From positions 118,044-182,043 of the forward strand of contig NZ_SULJ01000002.1 in the NCBI RefSeq assembly GCF_007115105.1: 64,000 nucleotides of DNA, given 5' to 3'. The position numbers and the translations under genes were made by a program. A model generated the notes under the pieces. The model was not told the DNA's origin, searched no databases, and saw nothing but the letters and a program-made list of their open reading frames with translations. Within the stretch, counting starts at the first letter, position 1. Every line of letters starts with the position of its first letter. Origin of the DNA: Clostridium sp. HBUAS56010. GTDB lineage: Bacteria; Bacillota; Clostridia; Lachnospirales; Lachnospiraceae. Below, in pieces: positions 27,769 to 37,003 of the stretch.

Positions 27769-28887
27769 TTACATGAAGAAAGAAAGTAAAAGTCCACCAG
27801 CCACTACTGACGCAATCTGACCGGACACGTTGGCACCGGCTGCGTGCATCAGAATAAAGTTCTGCGGGTCTTCTTTAGTTGCCATCTTCTGAATGACACG
27901 GCTGCTCATTGGGAATGCAGAAATACCGGCAGCTCCCACCATTGGGTTGATCTTCTCTTTGCGGAATACATTTAAAATCTTTGCAAAGATAACACCGCCT
28001 GCGGTATCGAACACAAAACCTAACAGACCAAAAGCAATAATTAACAGAGTCTTGAAATTCAAGAACTCATCTGCTGTCATCTTTAAGGAGATCGTAAGTC
28101 CAAGTAAAATACTGATAATATTAACCAGCTCATTCTGTGCAGAATCACTTAACCGGTCTAATACACCACATTCTCTTAAAAGGTTGCCGAACATCAGAAA
28201 TCCAATCAATGGAAGGGACATCGGTGCAGCAAAACCAGCTACAAAAGTAATAATTAACGGAAAGAGAATCTTTGCTGTCTTTGATACATTCTTTGGTTCA
28301 TATTTCATATGAATCTTACGTTCTTTTTCCGTTGTCAGTGCCTTAATGACAGGCGGCTGGATGATCGGTACCAGAGCCATGTAAGAATACGCCGCAACCG
28401 TAATCGGTCCCAGGAGATTCTGCGCCAGTTTACCAGCCACAAAAATGCTGGTAGGACCATCTGCTGCTGCGATAATACCCATGGAAGCAGCTTCTGGAAG
28501 GCTTAAATCTGTAAAGCATACGATAATAACAATCGTAGCAAAAATACCGAACTGCGCAGCAGCACCAAACAACATCATAAAAGGGTTTTGCAGTAACGGA
28601 CCAAAATCAATCATCGCTCCAATTCCGATAAAAATAAGAAGCGGAAAAAGTTCAGTCGATATTCCGGCATCAAAAAGCACATTCAGTACTCCTTCAACTC
28701 CGGTGCTTTGCTGTGTAATAATACCGGACAACGGGAAATTAACCAAAATCGTGCCCAGTCCCATGGGGACCAAAAGTGTCGGCTCATACTCTTTTTTGAT
28801 CCCCAGATACATGAGGGCGCAGCCAATCAGCATCATCACTGCCTGCTGCCATGTAAACGAGAGTAGCCCTTCTAATAATATGCTCAT
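27769..28887 (-). CDS. oadB: Sodium-pumping oxaloacetate decarboxylase, beta subunit
   Basis: 372 residues and about nine to eleven membrane segments. Family hallmarks are FPLLIFIGIGAMIDFGPLL, the membrane Asp in AAADGPTSIFVA, and the C-terminal GAAGISAFPMSSRV...HAAGANVSGQIASV. The subunit decarboxylates the carboxybiotin carrier and couples it to Na+ export. The ATG at 28887 has GGAG upstream; the frame is open 78 nt further but overlaps the preceding gene. The gene lies 34 bp after the citrate transporter and 56 bp before the gamma subunit. The alpha (carboxyltransferase/biotin) subunit is not in this window. Confidence 0.92.
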   Translation of the reverse strand: MSILLEGLLSFTWQQAVMMLIGCALMYLGIKKEYEPTLLVPMGLGTILVNFPLSGIITQQSTGVEGVLNVLFDAGISTELFPLLIFIGIGAMIDFGPLLQNPFMMLFGAAAQFGIFATIVIIVCFTDLSLPEAASMGIIAAADGPTSIFVAGKLAQNLLGPITVAAYSYMALVPIIQPPVIKALTTEKERKIHMKYEPKNVSKTAKILFPLIITFVAGFAAPMSLPLIGFLMFGNLLRECGVLDRLSDSAQNELVNIISILLGLTISLKMTADEFLNFKTLLIIAFGLLGFVFDTAGGVIFAKILNVFRKEKINPMVGAAGISAFPMSSRVIQKMATKEDPQNFILMHAAGANVSGQIASVVAGGLLLSFFM

Positions 28888-28921
28888 GTTTGTCTCCAAT
28901 CTCAATCTGCCTGTAATTTCT

Positions 28922-30298
28922 TTAAATAAATAATGGACAAGCTCCAGTAATTGCCGCAACACCAATGAAAATTACGAAAATTCCCAGTGCCCATTTTGCG
29001 GATTCCTTCTGCCACTCGCCCATCTCAAGTCCTGTCATGTTCAACAGAAGATAGATGAAAGCTACCAGCGGGCTCAATAAATGGAATGCCTGACCTAATA
29101 AAGATGCTACTGTCATGTTGAGAGCCGTGTAGCCATACTTTGCTCCAGCCTCAGCAAAAACCGGTAAAATACCATAATAGTAAGCATCATTTGATAAGAA
29201 GAAGGTACCGGGTGCGGAAACCACTGCAGTAACAAGTCCCCACCATCTTCCAAGAGAAGAAGGAAGTGCACTTACCATGCTGTGTGCCAGCGCATCGCTC
29301 ATACCTGTATTTCCGAATAAACCGGAAAACATACCTGCACCAATAACCAGAATAACTACCTGTAACGCATCGCCTGCATTATCCTGAATACGGTTTTTCT
29401 GTTCCTTGATCTGTCTGTAGTTTACCATAAGACCAATTACTAATGCAACCAGGAATAAAAAAGAGGATGGAAGTTTGTCCGTAACCAAAAGAGCAACCGT
29501 TCCAATGGTTAAAATGGCATTGAACCAGATCAGTTTTGGACGTTTTAATGCTTCCGCTTCCGGATCAGACTGGGTGGTCTGTGCCAGTTCGGCTGCGGAA
29601 AGTTTCTGAATTCCAACTCTTTTTCTCTCTTTAAGACCAAGGTAGGCTGCAACACACAGCATGTAAATAATGGAAATAACCATACCTGGCGCAAGAGCTG
29701 CAAGCACCGGACCGCCTTCCACTTCCATAACCGCCATCGCACGGGCAGTTGGTCCGCCCCACGGAAGCAGGTTCATGATGGTATTCATAAGAATGACCAG
29801 AACACCAAGATAAAGCATCTTTAAGTTGAGCTTTTTATAAATCGGAATGAAAGCAGTACAGCAGATCAGAGTGGTTGTGGTGCCATCACCGTTTAAAGAA
29901 ACGGCTGCAGCCACAATTGCAGTTCCCACTAAAACCTTAACCGGATCTCCCCCTGCAATCCGGATAACTGTGTTGACAATCGGGTCAAAAAGTCCAGCAT
30001 TCAGCATAATGGAGAAGAATAGTATTGCAAAGAGCAGCATGAATGCGGTTTTGGAACTCTTTACCAGACCGTCCTGGGACATCTTACCAAGAGCTACGAT
30101 CTGATCCATAATGGACAAAGAATCTGCAGCATCTTTTTCAAGATATTTGGCAATTGGTTCCTTCATTGTGCCGGTGAACACACCGACAATGGAAAACACC
30201 AGCGGGACACTGATCAGTGCCGTAAACGGGTGCAGCCTTTTGGTCATGACTAATCCAAGAAAAACGATTATCATGAGCCATGCTAAGATAGTAATCAT
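28922..30298 (-). CDS. CitMHS-family metal-citrate transporter
   Basis: 458 residues with about twelve membrane segments. The family-typical sequences SLNGDGTTTTLICCTAFIPIY and LPWGGPTARAM occur in the two halves. CitMHS transporters bring in citrate as a complex with a divalent cation (Mg2+ for CitM, Ca2+ for CitH of B. subtilis) with protons; which metal is used here cannot be read from the sequence. First gene of the operon with oadB and the gamma subunit. The ATG follows AGGGGG. A CTTAA-N6-TTAAG palindrome sits 86-101 bp upstream. Confidence 0.9.
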   Translation of the reverse strand: MITILAWLMIIVFLGLVMTKRLHPFTALISVPLVFSIVGVFTGTMKEPIAKYLEKDAADSLSIMDQIVALGKMSQDGLVKSSKTAFMLLFAILFFSIMLNAGLFDPIVNTVIRIAGGDPVKVLVGTAIVAAAVSLNGDGTTTTLICCTAFIPIYKKLNLKMLYLGVLVILMNTIMNLLPWGGPTARAMAVMEVEGGPVLAALAPGMVISIIYMLCVAAYLGLKERKRVGIQKLSAAELAQTTQSDPEAEALKRPKLIWFNAILTIGTVALLVTDKLPSSFLFLVALVIGLMVNYRQIKEQKNRIQDNAGDALQVVILVIGAGMFSGLFGNTGMSDALAHSMVSALPSSLGRWWGLVTAVVSAPGTFFLSNDAYYYGILPVFAEAGAKYGYTALNMTVASLLGQAFHLLSPLVAFIYLLLNMTGLEMGEWQKESAKWALGIFVIFIGVAAITGACPLFI

Positions 30299-30383
30299 AA
30301 AAATGATCCCCCTTTTAATATTGATGCTTAAAGTATCATGTAATCATATTAAACGGACTATCTTAAGGGGCAATAAAAACATA

Positions 30384-30399
30384 CTTAAAAAATTTTAAG
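30384..30399. promoter_or_regulatory. Palindromic operator candidate upstream of the citrate transporter
   Basis: CTTAAAAAATTTTAAG, a 16-bp inverted repeat (CTTAA/TTAAG arms). The same arms and spacing recur at 39841-39856 in front of citD. It overlaps the stop codon of the Ca2+-ATPase gene. Confidence 0.55.
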
Positions 30400-33040
30400 A
30401 TTTCTTTCTTTTCATTAATTTTAAAATCTCCATAATTGGAATAATCGATACGGCAATCAGCACAGCCACCACATATTCCTTAAAGGAAATATACTCAAAA
30501 GAAAAAGCTTCTCTTAAAAACGGTACATAAATCACAGCCGTTGTCAAAAGAAAAGAACAGCACAGGGAAACCGTTAAAAAGACATTTCTTGTTCTCAGTC
30601 TGAAAATGGAATCTGTCCTGGACCTCATATTAAAGGAATGGAACATCTCAAGCAGGGACAGGGACAAGAATGCCATGGTCATGCCATCCGCACTTTCTGC
30701 AATCTCCCACACACCACTTTCCATATAATGTCCGATAAAGTAAGCCGCTAACGTCAGCAGTGCAATTACAAATCCCTGAAACAGAGTCTCCCTGCCAACC
30801 CCATCGGAAAAGATTCCGTCCTTGGGATTTCTTGGTTTTCTCTTCATAATATCGGCTTCTTCTGCTTCCATTCCAAGTCCAATGGCAGGAAAACAATCTG
30901 TAATTAAATTGATCCACAACAGATGAACCGGTTTTAAGATGGTAAATCCAAGGAGACTGGCAACAAACACGGAAATCACCTCTGCCAGATTGGAGGACAG
31001 AAGAAACTGAATGGCTTTTCTAATGTTGTCATAGATCCGCCGTCCTTCTGCAACTGCTGATACAATGGTCGCAAAGTTATCATCAGCAAGAACCATATCT
31101 GCCACGTCCTTTGTTACATCAGTTCCCGTAATTCCCATTCCCACACCAATATCCGCTTCTTTAATGGAAGGAGCATCATTGACTCCATCCCCAGTCATTG
31201 CAGTGACTTTAGAAAGCTTTTTCCAGGTTTTTACAATCCGCACCTTATGCTCCGGCTGTACTCTGGCATAAACGGAGTAATTCTGAATGGTTTCCAAAAG
31301 CTCCTCATCGCTGATCTTAGAAAGCTCCGCACCGGTAATTGCCATATGGTCGCCTTCCAGGATACCAAGTTCTTTTGCAATGGCAACGGCTGTATCCCTG
31401 TGATCTCCAGTGATCATAATCGGGCGGATTCCTGCTTCCTGACACTCTTTGATTGCTGCCTTTACCTCAGGACGAACCGGATCAATCATGCCGGAAAGGC
31501 CTAAATACACCAGATCCTGTTCCAGTACCTCCGGCTCATAGGAAGATGGTTTTTCTTCCCACGTTCTCATGGCACCGCAGAGCACCCGAAGCGCTTTGTC
31601 CGCCATGGATTTATTGGATTCCAGAATACCTTTTCGGATATCCTCTGTCATTTCCACTTCTGCTCCGCCTATATATGCCTTGCTGCATCGTTTTAACACT
31701 TCATCCGGTGCACCCTTGGTGAACTGAACCAGTGTGCCATCCTCTTTTTTATGAACGGTGGACATCATCTTTCTTACAGAATCAAAAGGCGCCTCTCCAA
31801 TTCGCACATAACGTTTCTTTAAATCATTCTTGGAAAGACCCTGCTTAAATCCATCGTTAACCAAAGCACATTCGGTAGGTTCGCCTACTGCTTCTTTCTT
31901 ATCCGGGTCAAGTTCCGCATCGGAACAGAGAGTCATCGCTGTTATGAGCATGGACTCGTTATCAGAGGCATGTTCCACCACCGTCATCTTATTCTGGGTA
32001 AGGGTTCCTGTCTTGTCCGAACAGATAATCTGGGTACAGCCAAGGGTTTCCACGGCTGTCAGCTTTCTGATAATAGCCTGTTTTCTGGACATCTTGGTAA
32101 CACCAATGGATAAGAGAATGGTAACAACCGCAGCCAGTCCTTCAGGAATTGCTGCCACTGCCAGTGATACGGCAACCATGAAGGTATCAATTAATTCCCT
32201 TAAATGTATTCCCTGTCCCGAAAAACCAAGTCTTGCAAGATCAATGGCAAACATGAGGGCGCAGATTACAAGGACCAGTATGGAAAGAATCTTTGATAAC
32301 TGGTTTAATTTAATCTGAAGAGGTGTTTCTTCATCTTTTGCTGCATTCAGCGCATCAGCAATATGACCGATCTCTGTGTCCATTCCGGTATGGCAGACCA
32401 CAGCCTTTCCTCTTCCATAGACAATGGTAGAACCGGTGTATACCATATTCTTGCGGTCAGCCAAAGCTACCTCTGCCCCGTCTTTTCCCACTACAGACGC
32501 TGTCTTTGATACAGACAAAGACTCACCGGTTAATGCTGCTTCCTCTGCTTTCAGACTGGCAGACTCTAAAATTCTTGCATCAGCCGGAACAGAATCACCA
32601 GCCTCTAATAATATAACATCACCAGGAACCAGCTCTTCCGAACGAACGGTAAGATGTCTTTCATGGCGGATGACTTTTGAAGTAGCGGCAGCCATCTCCT
32701 GCAGAGATTCAATGGCAGACTCTGCTTTTGATTCCTGATAAACTCCAAGAATGGCATTAATGACAACCACAAAAAGGATGATAACGGTATCAATCATGCT
32801 TTCCCCTACATAAAGAGAGGTTGCGCCGGAAATAAACGCTGCAGCAATCAGAATAATAGTCATAAAATTCCCAAGTTCTTTCAAAAACTTGTGGAACAGA
32901 CTTTCTTTTTTTCCTTCCGTCAACTTATTAGGACCATATCTGGTCCGTCTTTCCTCTACCTGTAATTCAGAAAGTCCCTGGTGGGATGACCCCAACTGAC
33001 TTAAGACTTCCTCTGATTCCATTAAATATTCTTTTTGCAT
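30395..33040 (-). CDS. P-type Ca2+-transporting ATPase (PMCA/SERCA-like, P2)
   Basis: 881 residues with the full P-type layout. The actuator has LTGES; the phosphorylation site is CSDKTGTLTQN. The nucleotide domain has KGAPDEVLKRC, and the hinge reads MTGDGVNDAPSIKEADIG. Calcium-site residues of the P2A group are present: IPEGL in M4 and NLITDCFPAIGLG in M6. It pumps Ca2+ out of the cytoplasm at the cost of ATP. The ATG follows AGGAG, and a promoter lies at 33080-33109. The citrate transporter gene starts 97 bp downstream on the same strand. Confidence 0.92.
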   Translation of the reverse strand: MQKEYLMESEEVLSQLGSSHQGLSELQVEERRTRYGPNKLTEGKKESLFHKFLKELGNFMTIILIAAAFISGATSLYVGESMIDTVIILFVVVINAILGVYQESKAESAIESLQEMAAATSKVIRHERHLTVRSEELVPGDVILLEAGDSVPADARILESASLKAEEAALTGESLSVSKTASVVGKDGAEVALADRKNMVYTGSTIVYGRGKAVVCHTGMDTEIGHIADALNAAKDEETPLQIKLNQLSKILSILVLVICALMFAIDLARLGFSGQGIHLRELIDTFMVAVSLAVAAIPEGLAAVVTILLSIGVTKMSRKQAIIRKLTAVETLGCTQIICSDKTGTLTQNKMTVVEHASDNESMLITAMTLCSDAELDPDKKEAVGEPTECALVNDGFKQGLSKNDLKKRYVRIGEAPFDSVRKMMSTVHKKEDGTLVQFTKGAPDEVLKRCSKAYIGGAEVEMTEDIRKGILESNKSMADKALRVLCGAMRTWEEKPSSYEPEVLEQDLVYLGLSGMIDPVRPEVKAAIKECQEAGIRPIMITGDHRDTAVAIAKELGILEGDHMAITGAELSKISDEELLETIQNYSVYARVQPEHKVRIVKTWKKLSKVTAMTGDGVNDAPSIKEADIGVGMGITGTDVTKDVADMVLADDNFATIVSAVAEGRRIYDNIRKAIQFLLSSNLAEVISVFVASLLGFTILKPVHLLWINLITDCFPAIGLGMEAEEADIMKRKPRNPKDGIFSDGVGRETLFQGFVIALLTLAAYFIGHYMESGVWEIAESADGMTMAFLSLSLLEMFHSFNMRSRTDSIFRLRTRNVFLTVSLCCSFLLTTAVIYVPFLREAFSFEYISFKEYVVAVLIAVSIIPIMEILKLMKRKKS

Positions 33041-33079
33041 CTCATTCTCCTATTGGGACATTATTTATATACTCTCATT

Positions 33080-33109
33080 AATATACAATCTTTCTACAGA
33101 TTTTGTCAA
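33080..33109 (-). promoter_or_regulatory. Promoter of the Ca2+-ATPase gene
   Basis: On the minus strand, -35 TTGACA (33104-33109) and -10 TATATT (33080-33085) are separated by 18 bp. Confidence 0.75.
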
Positions 33110-33119
33110 TAAGTACCAT

Positions 33120-35297
33120 CTATTCCATCCCTTCCAGGCAATTTTTGACCGCTTTTAAAATGGCAGAATCAGATACCGGTTTATCAATGTAATCATCAAT
33201 AATCCTGCGCTGTTTTGCTTCCACTATTTCTTTTGTCACCCGGTCTGCCATAATTATGCGGATCAATTGGGGATACGTTCCTTTTAGGGACATACAGAAA
33301 TTCGTTCCGCTTTTCCCTGCAACGTACTGTTCGGTCACAACCGCATCAATTTCCTGTTCTTTTAAAGTTTTCCTTGCTTCTTTAAAATCCATACACGAGA
33401 ATATGGTTACTTTTAATTTGCTGAAATTCCGTTCCAGTAGTTTCAGCACTTTCGGATTGTCATCTATAATAAGAAGTTTTAAAGTTTCACTGCTTTTTGC
33501 ACCTGCGGACGAAACCACTTCCTGCTTATGTTCACTGACCGGAAGAAAGATATGGAATACGCTTCCCTCTCCTACACTGCTTTCCGCAAATATACTGCCT
33601 TTGTGGGAATGAATGATCTGTTCTACAAGAGACAGTCCCAGTCCGGTTCCTGCACCATTTTTCTTTGTTGTAAAAAATGGGTCAAAAATCTGCTTCAATA
33701 CCGCTTCATTCATTCCGCCCCCATTGTCCGAAATATCAATCCGGATATAGGAACTCCACTCTCCTGATGCGGATATTTGCTTAAACTGCTCTAAATCAGA
33801 AGAACTGACCTTGCTTGCCCTGATTTGTATTTTTCCTTCTGCATGGCCGATGGCATGAATGGCATTGACGCAGATATTTAAAATCACCTGGTTCATCTGG
33901 GTTTCATTACCCAGGAAACATTCATTGTTTAAAAACAGCTCCTCCTCCACCTGTACGTTGGTGGGGCAGACTGAATTCACCATTTTGATGGCACGTCGTA
34001 GTACTTTTACCGCATGAATGGATTTATATGCAGTCTCCATATTCTTGCGGCTGAGGGAAGATATCTGCTGAATGATCTCTTTCGCCTTTACAGAGGCTTC
34101 ATAAATCTCCATGGCATTTTCATACCCTTCTGATTCGTCTGCTAAATCCAGCATTAAAAGCTCTGAATATCCCATAATTGGTGTCAGCAGATTGTTAAAT
34201 TCATGGGCAATTCCTCCAGTCATGGTACCCATAATCTGAAGTCTCTGCTGATGGGCAATGGTTTCTTCGCTCTGGTGCATCTCCTCTAATATCTTGTTCA
34301 GTTCCAGAAGGTATGCGATTTCCTCCCGGTCCTTTCTCTTTTGCAGCCATAAAGCTCCAATATAAAATACCATTCCCAAAACTCCTGCAACAATTCCAAG
34401 AGAAACCAGACCCAGCTTAAAAAATCCGGATGCAACCGGAATATAAATATCATTATAGTCAATCACTGCACTGACAACCAGAAATCCTCTTCCGATAAAT
34501 GCGGGAGAAAACGCACTGATTTTTTTCACCTCAGGCACACCGGGCTCTTCCCACCAGTAGGAATAGTATTCAGCAACCCCTGTCTCTCCCCGGTTCTGCC
34601 TTGCAATCATCTTTTCCAGACTGGTCAAGTCTGTCTCCGGGAACATCAGCTTACGCCCTGATATAACATTGATTCCCCACTGGCTTTTCTGGGGATGGAC
34701 CAAAATCATTCCTTCGGCATCTTTGATCACCACATAACCATTGGTTCCAAGCCGGATATTGGACACAAGGGAGTCATAATAGCTTTTTGTATTGATTACA
34801 ATGGAAACCGCATTTCCGTCAGGAAGCTCCTTTCGAATCAGCAGATACATCTCTCCATTTTCCAGCCTGCACTGGCGGAAACTCATCTCTTCATCAATTC
34901 CCGTAATGGAATACACCTGTTTCACCGCATACCCATGACGGCTTTTTAAGAGATTGCCGTTTCTGTCTTCTAAAATGGCATCGTATACATATCGGGTATG
35001 GTACGTGACATATTCCTCCAGAGTGTTCCAGCTTTTCGTTCCTGTTTTTTTGTAATTTTCCTCTTCCATGGCACAAAGGGAATTGATATCAGCCTGATAT
35101 CCCTCAATAAATGCCTTTAAGTTATCTCCCATGCTCTGGGTTGTTAAAAGCATCTGTTTTTTCTGATTGTCTATAATTGCATCTTTGTACTCTTTCCATA
35201 TACCAAACACAAGAAAAGAAAAAATAATCAACACGATTGCCATCATAAAGGATAAAAATGCAGCTCTGTATTTTCTGATTTCTATTAAAATGTTCAT
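33120..35297 (-). CDS. Membrane sensor histidine kinase with C-terminal degenerate receiver domain
   Basis: 725 residues. Membrane helices at about 12-34 and 292-315 enclose a dCache-like extracytoplasmic sensor. Then follow a short coiled coil, the dimerisation/phosphoacceptor helix (GGIAHEFNNLLTPIMGYSELL) and the HATPase domain (NICVNAIHAI, DNGGGM, FDPFFTTKKNGAGTGLGLSLV). Residues about 605-725 form a receiver domain. There the acidic pair (IIDDNP) and Lys (DYIDKP) remain, but the phospho-acceptor position reads DAVVTE, with Glu for Asp. The gene is divergent from the response regulator. Its neighbours suggest it senses citrate or a related di/tricarboxylate; that is inferred. Confidence 0.88.
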   Translation of the reverse strand: MNILIEIRKYRAAFLSFMMAIVLIIFSFLVFGIWKEYKDAIIDNQKKQMLLTTQSMGDNLKAFIEGYQADINSLCAMEEENYKKTGTKSWNTLEEYVTYHTRYVYDAILEDRNGNLLKSRHGYAVKQVYSITGIDEEMSFRQCRLENGEMYLLIRKELPDGNAVSIVINTKSYYDSLVSNIRLGTNGYVVIKDAEGMILVHPQKSQWGINVISGRKLMFPETDLTSLEKMIARQNRGETGVAEYYSYWWEEPGVPEVKKISAFSPAFIGRGFLVVSAVIDYNDIYIPVASGFFKLGLVSLGIVAGVLGMVFYIGALWLQKRKDREEIAYLLELNKILEEMHQSEETIAHQQRLQIMGTMTGGIAHEFNNLLTPIMGYSELLMLDLADESEGYENAMEIYEASVKAKEIIQQISSLSRKNMETAYKSIHAVKVLRRAIKMVNSVCPTNVQVEEELFLNNECFLGNETQMNQVILNICVNAIHAIGHAEGKIQIRASKVSSSDLEQFKQISASGEWSSYIRIDISDNGGGMNEAVLKQIFDPFFTTKKNGAGTGLGLSLVEQIIHSHKGSIFAESSVGEGSVFHIFLPVSEHKQEVVSSAGAKSSETLKLLIIDDNPKVLKLLERNFSKLKVTIFSCMDFKEARKTLKEQEIDAVVTEQYVAGKSGTNFCMSLKGTYPQLIRIIMADRVTKEIVEAKQRRIIDDYIDKPVSDSAILKAVKNCLEGME

Positions 35298-35410
35298 GAA
35301 TGCCTCTTTGTTTGCCCATTCCTCATTGACTTGTCTCCAGGTTAATATTATAATATTTTCATAAGTAATATCGATATATTTCTACAAAAATTTCAATTTT
35401 GGGGGAAGCT

Positions 35411-36097
35411 ATGTCTGATAAAGTATTAATTGTGGACGATGATCCGGCTGTCTATAAACTATTGGAAAAAGTCATGCACAGCAATGATCTGGAAACCGCG
35501 GTCGCAGACAGCGGCCTTGCAGCACTGAATTTATTAAAGAATCATTCCTATGATGTTATTCTTATGGATGTCATGTTAGGGGATATGGAAGGCTTTGAAG
35601 TCATCAAACGAATCCGCAGTCAGGGTGACCAGACTCCGGTGATGATTGTCAGCGGAAGAAACGAAGACTATGATTCGCTTTACGGTCTCTCTCTTGGTGC
35701 CGACGACTACATTACAAAACCATTCCGTCCGCTGGTCCTGGGCGCCAAAGTCAAAGCTTTAATCCGGCGCAATAAGAATCAGATGTTTGATAGTTCCGAA
35801 GTGATTGAGTGCGGACCTTTTTCTTATAACACCTCTACCATGCGCTTTTATAAAGATGGGGAAGAGATTGTTCTCTCCTCCAAAGAAAGCAGTCTGATGC
35901 TGTTGTTTATCAAACGGCCCAATCAGGTATTCACAAAGGATATGATTTATGAACATGTATGGGGAAACAGCATTGCCATTGACGATAACGCAATTATGGT
36001 ATATATCAATCGTCTGCGCAGTAAAATCGAAAAAAACCGGCAGAAGCCGGTCCACATCGTAACAGTCAGAGGTCTTGGATACCGGTTTGTCCCATAG
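35411..36097 (+). CDS. OmpR/PhoB-family response regulator
   Basis: 228 residues. A receiver domain (1-120) has the intact pocket: IVDDDP, phospho-acceptor Asp in ILMDVML, Ser in MIVSGR and Lys in DYITKPF. A winged-helix domain (130-228) ends in the typical VHIVTVRGLGYRFVP. The start is ATG 35411 after GGGGGAAGCT; the frame is open four codons upstream from a TTG, which I reject. It lies divergent from the kinase at 33120-35297 across 113 bp and is convergent with citG. It is the best candidate to bind the palindromes at 30384 and 39841. Confidence 0.93.
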   Translation: MSDKVLIVDDDPAVYKLLEKVMHSNDLETAVADSGLAALNLLKNHSYDVILMDVMLGDMEGFEVIKRIRSQGDQTPVMIVSGRNEDYDSLYGLSLGADDYITKPFRPLVLGAKVKALIRRNKNQMFDSSEVIECGPFSYNTSTMRFYKDGEEIVLSSKESSLMLLFIKRPNQVFTKDMIYEHVWGNSIAIDDNAIMVYINRLRSKIEKNRQKPVHIVTVRGLGYRFVP

Positions 36098-36110
36098 GCC
36101 TCTGCCTTTT

Positions 36111-37001
36111 TTATTTTTTTCCATATTTCTGCAATAGCTCTGTTAAAAAAATGGTGATTGCCATCAGATCTGCACAGCCTCCTGCACTGATATTCTTCTC
36201 TATAAACTCGGCATCCATACGTTTTAAGACAGTAAGAGCCCCTTTTTTATAGGCTCCACCGTCTTTTAAAAATGCTTCTGCTTTTTTCTGAACCGCTCTC
36301 AGTACCTTTATGTCATGTCTTGCTATAATATTAGAATCATCGACCTGACTCATAAGGGCAAATAAAGTCTCCAGCTTGATTCTGTTCCAGTCCTTCCCTT
36401 TCAAAAGTCCCTTCCGCATAACCGGAAGGGAGATCTGACGTATGGAAGCATAGCCGCTTATGGCTTCTCCTCTGGCGCCCATGGTTCCATATCTTCTCAT
36501 ATTTTTTTCGCCATTGGTGGTAAAGTCACGCATCTCACTGACCTCTTTTAACAGGGTTTTTCGTACCATTGCCTGCTCCATTTCTATCAGAGCTTTTATG
36601 GTTACTATTTTATCTGCTCTGATGCATGCCCCCACAGCCGCACAGAGTATTCCCATATGAAAGATAAGTCCCTTGTGAGTATTTACCCCATCTGTAGCCT
36701 GAAACATGGCATTTTCTGCGGCTAATCCAAGTCTCCTGATATTGGAAAACAACAGTCCTGGAATCTCCGGACTTTTCACACCTTCCAACGCCATATCCGC
36801 AAAATAGGGCTTTAGTGCTGCCGCACTTCGCTCAAATGTAAAAACATCCATGTCTCTATGAGCGCCATTGGAATATAAATCAACCAGCCCCGGCTTTGGG
36901 GAGGTATAAACCTCCTCCAATAATGCCCGGTAAGCCATATCTCCGATCCTCAGGGCCGCTTCATATCCTTGCTCCTGATCCAAACCAGAACAGAATTGCA
37001 T
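36111..37001 (-). CDS. citG: Triphosphoribosyl-dephospho-CoA synthase
   Basis: 296 residues matching CitG. Recognisable are EVYTSPKPGLVDLYSNGAHRDMDVFTFERS, the GVNTHKGLIFHMGILCAA motif and GARGEAISGY. It makes the precursor of the citrate lyase prosthetic group from ATP and dephospho-CoA. Last gene of citX-citD-citE-citF-citG, with the ATG 3 nt after the citF stop and an AGGAG overlapping the citF end. Confidence 0.93.
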   Translation of the reverse strand: MQFCSGLDQEQGYEAALRIGDMAYRALLEEVYTSPKPGLVDLYSNGAHRDMDVFTFERSAAALKPYFADMALEGVKSPEIPGLLFSNIRRLGLAAENAMFQATDGVNTHKGLIFHMGILCAAVGACIRADKIVTIKALIEMEQAMVRKTLLKEVSEMRDFTTNGEKNMRRYGTMGARGEAISGYASIRQISLPVMRKGLLKGKDWNRIKLETLFALMSQVDDSNIIARHDIKVLRAVQKKAEAFLKDGGAYKKGALTVLKRMDAEFIEKNISAGGCADLMAITIFLTELLQKYGKK

Positions 37002-37003
37002 GT

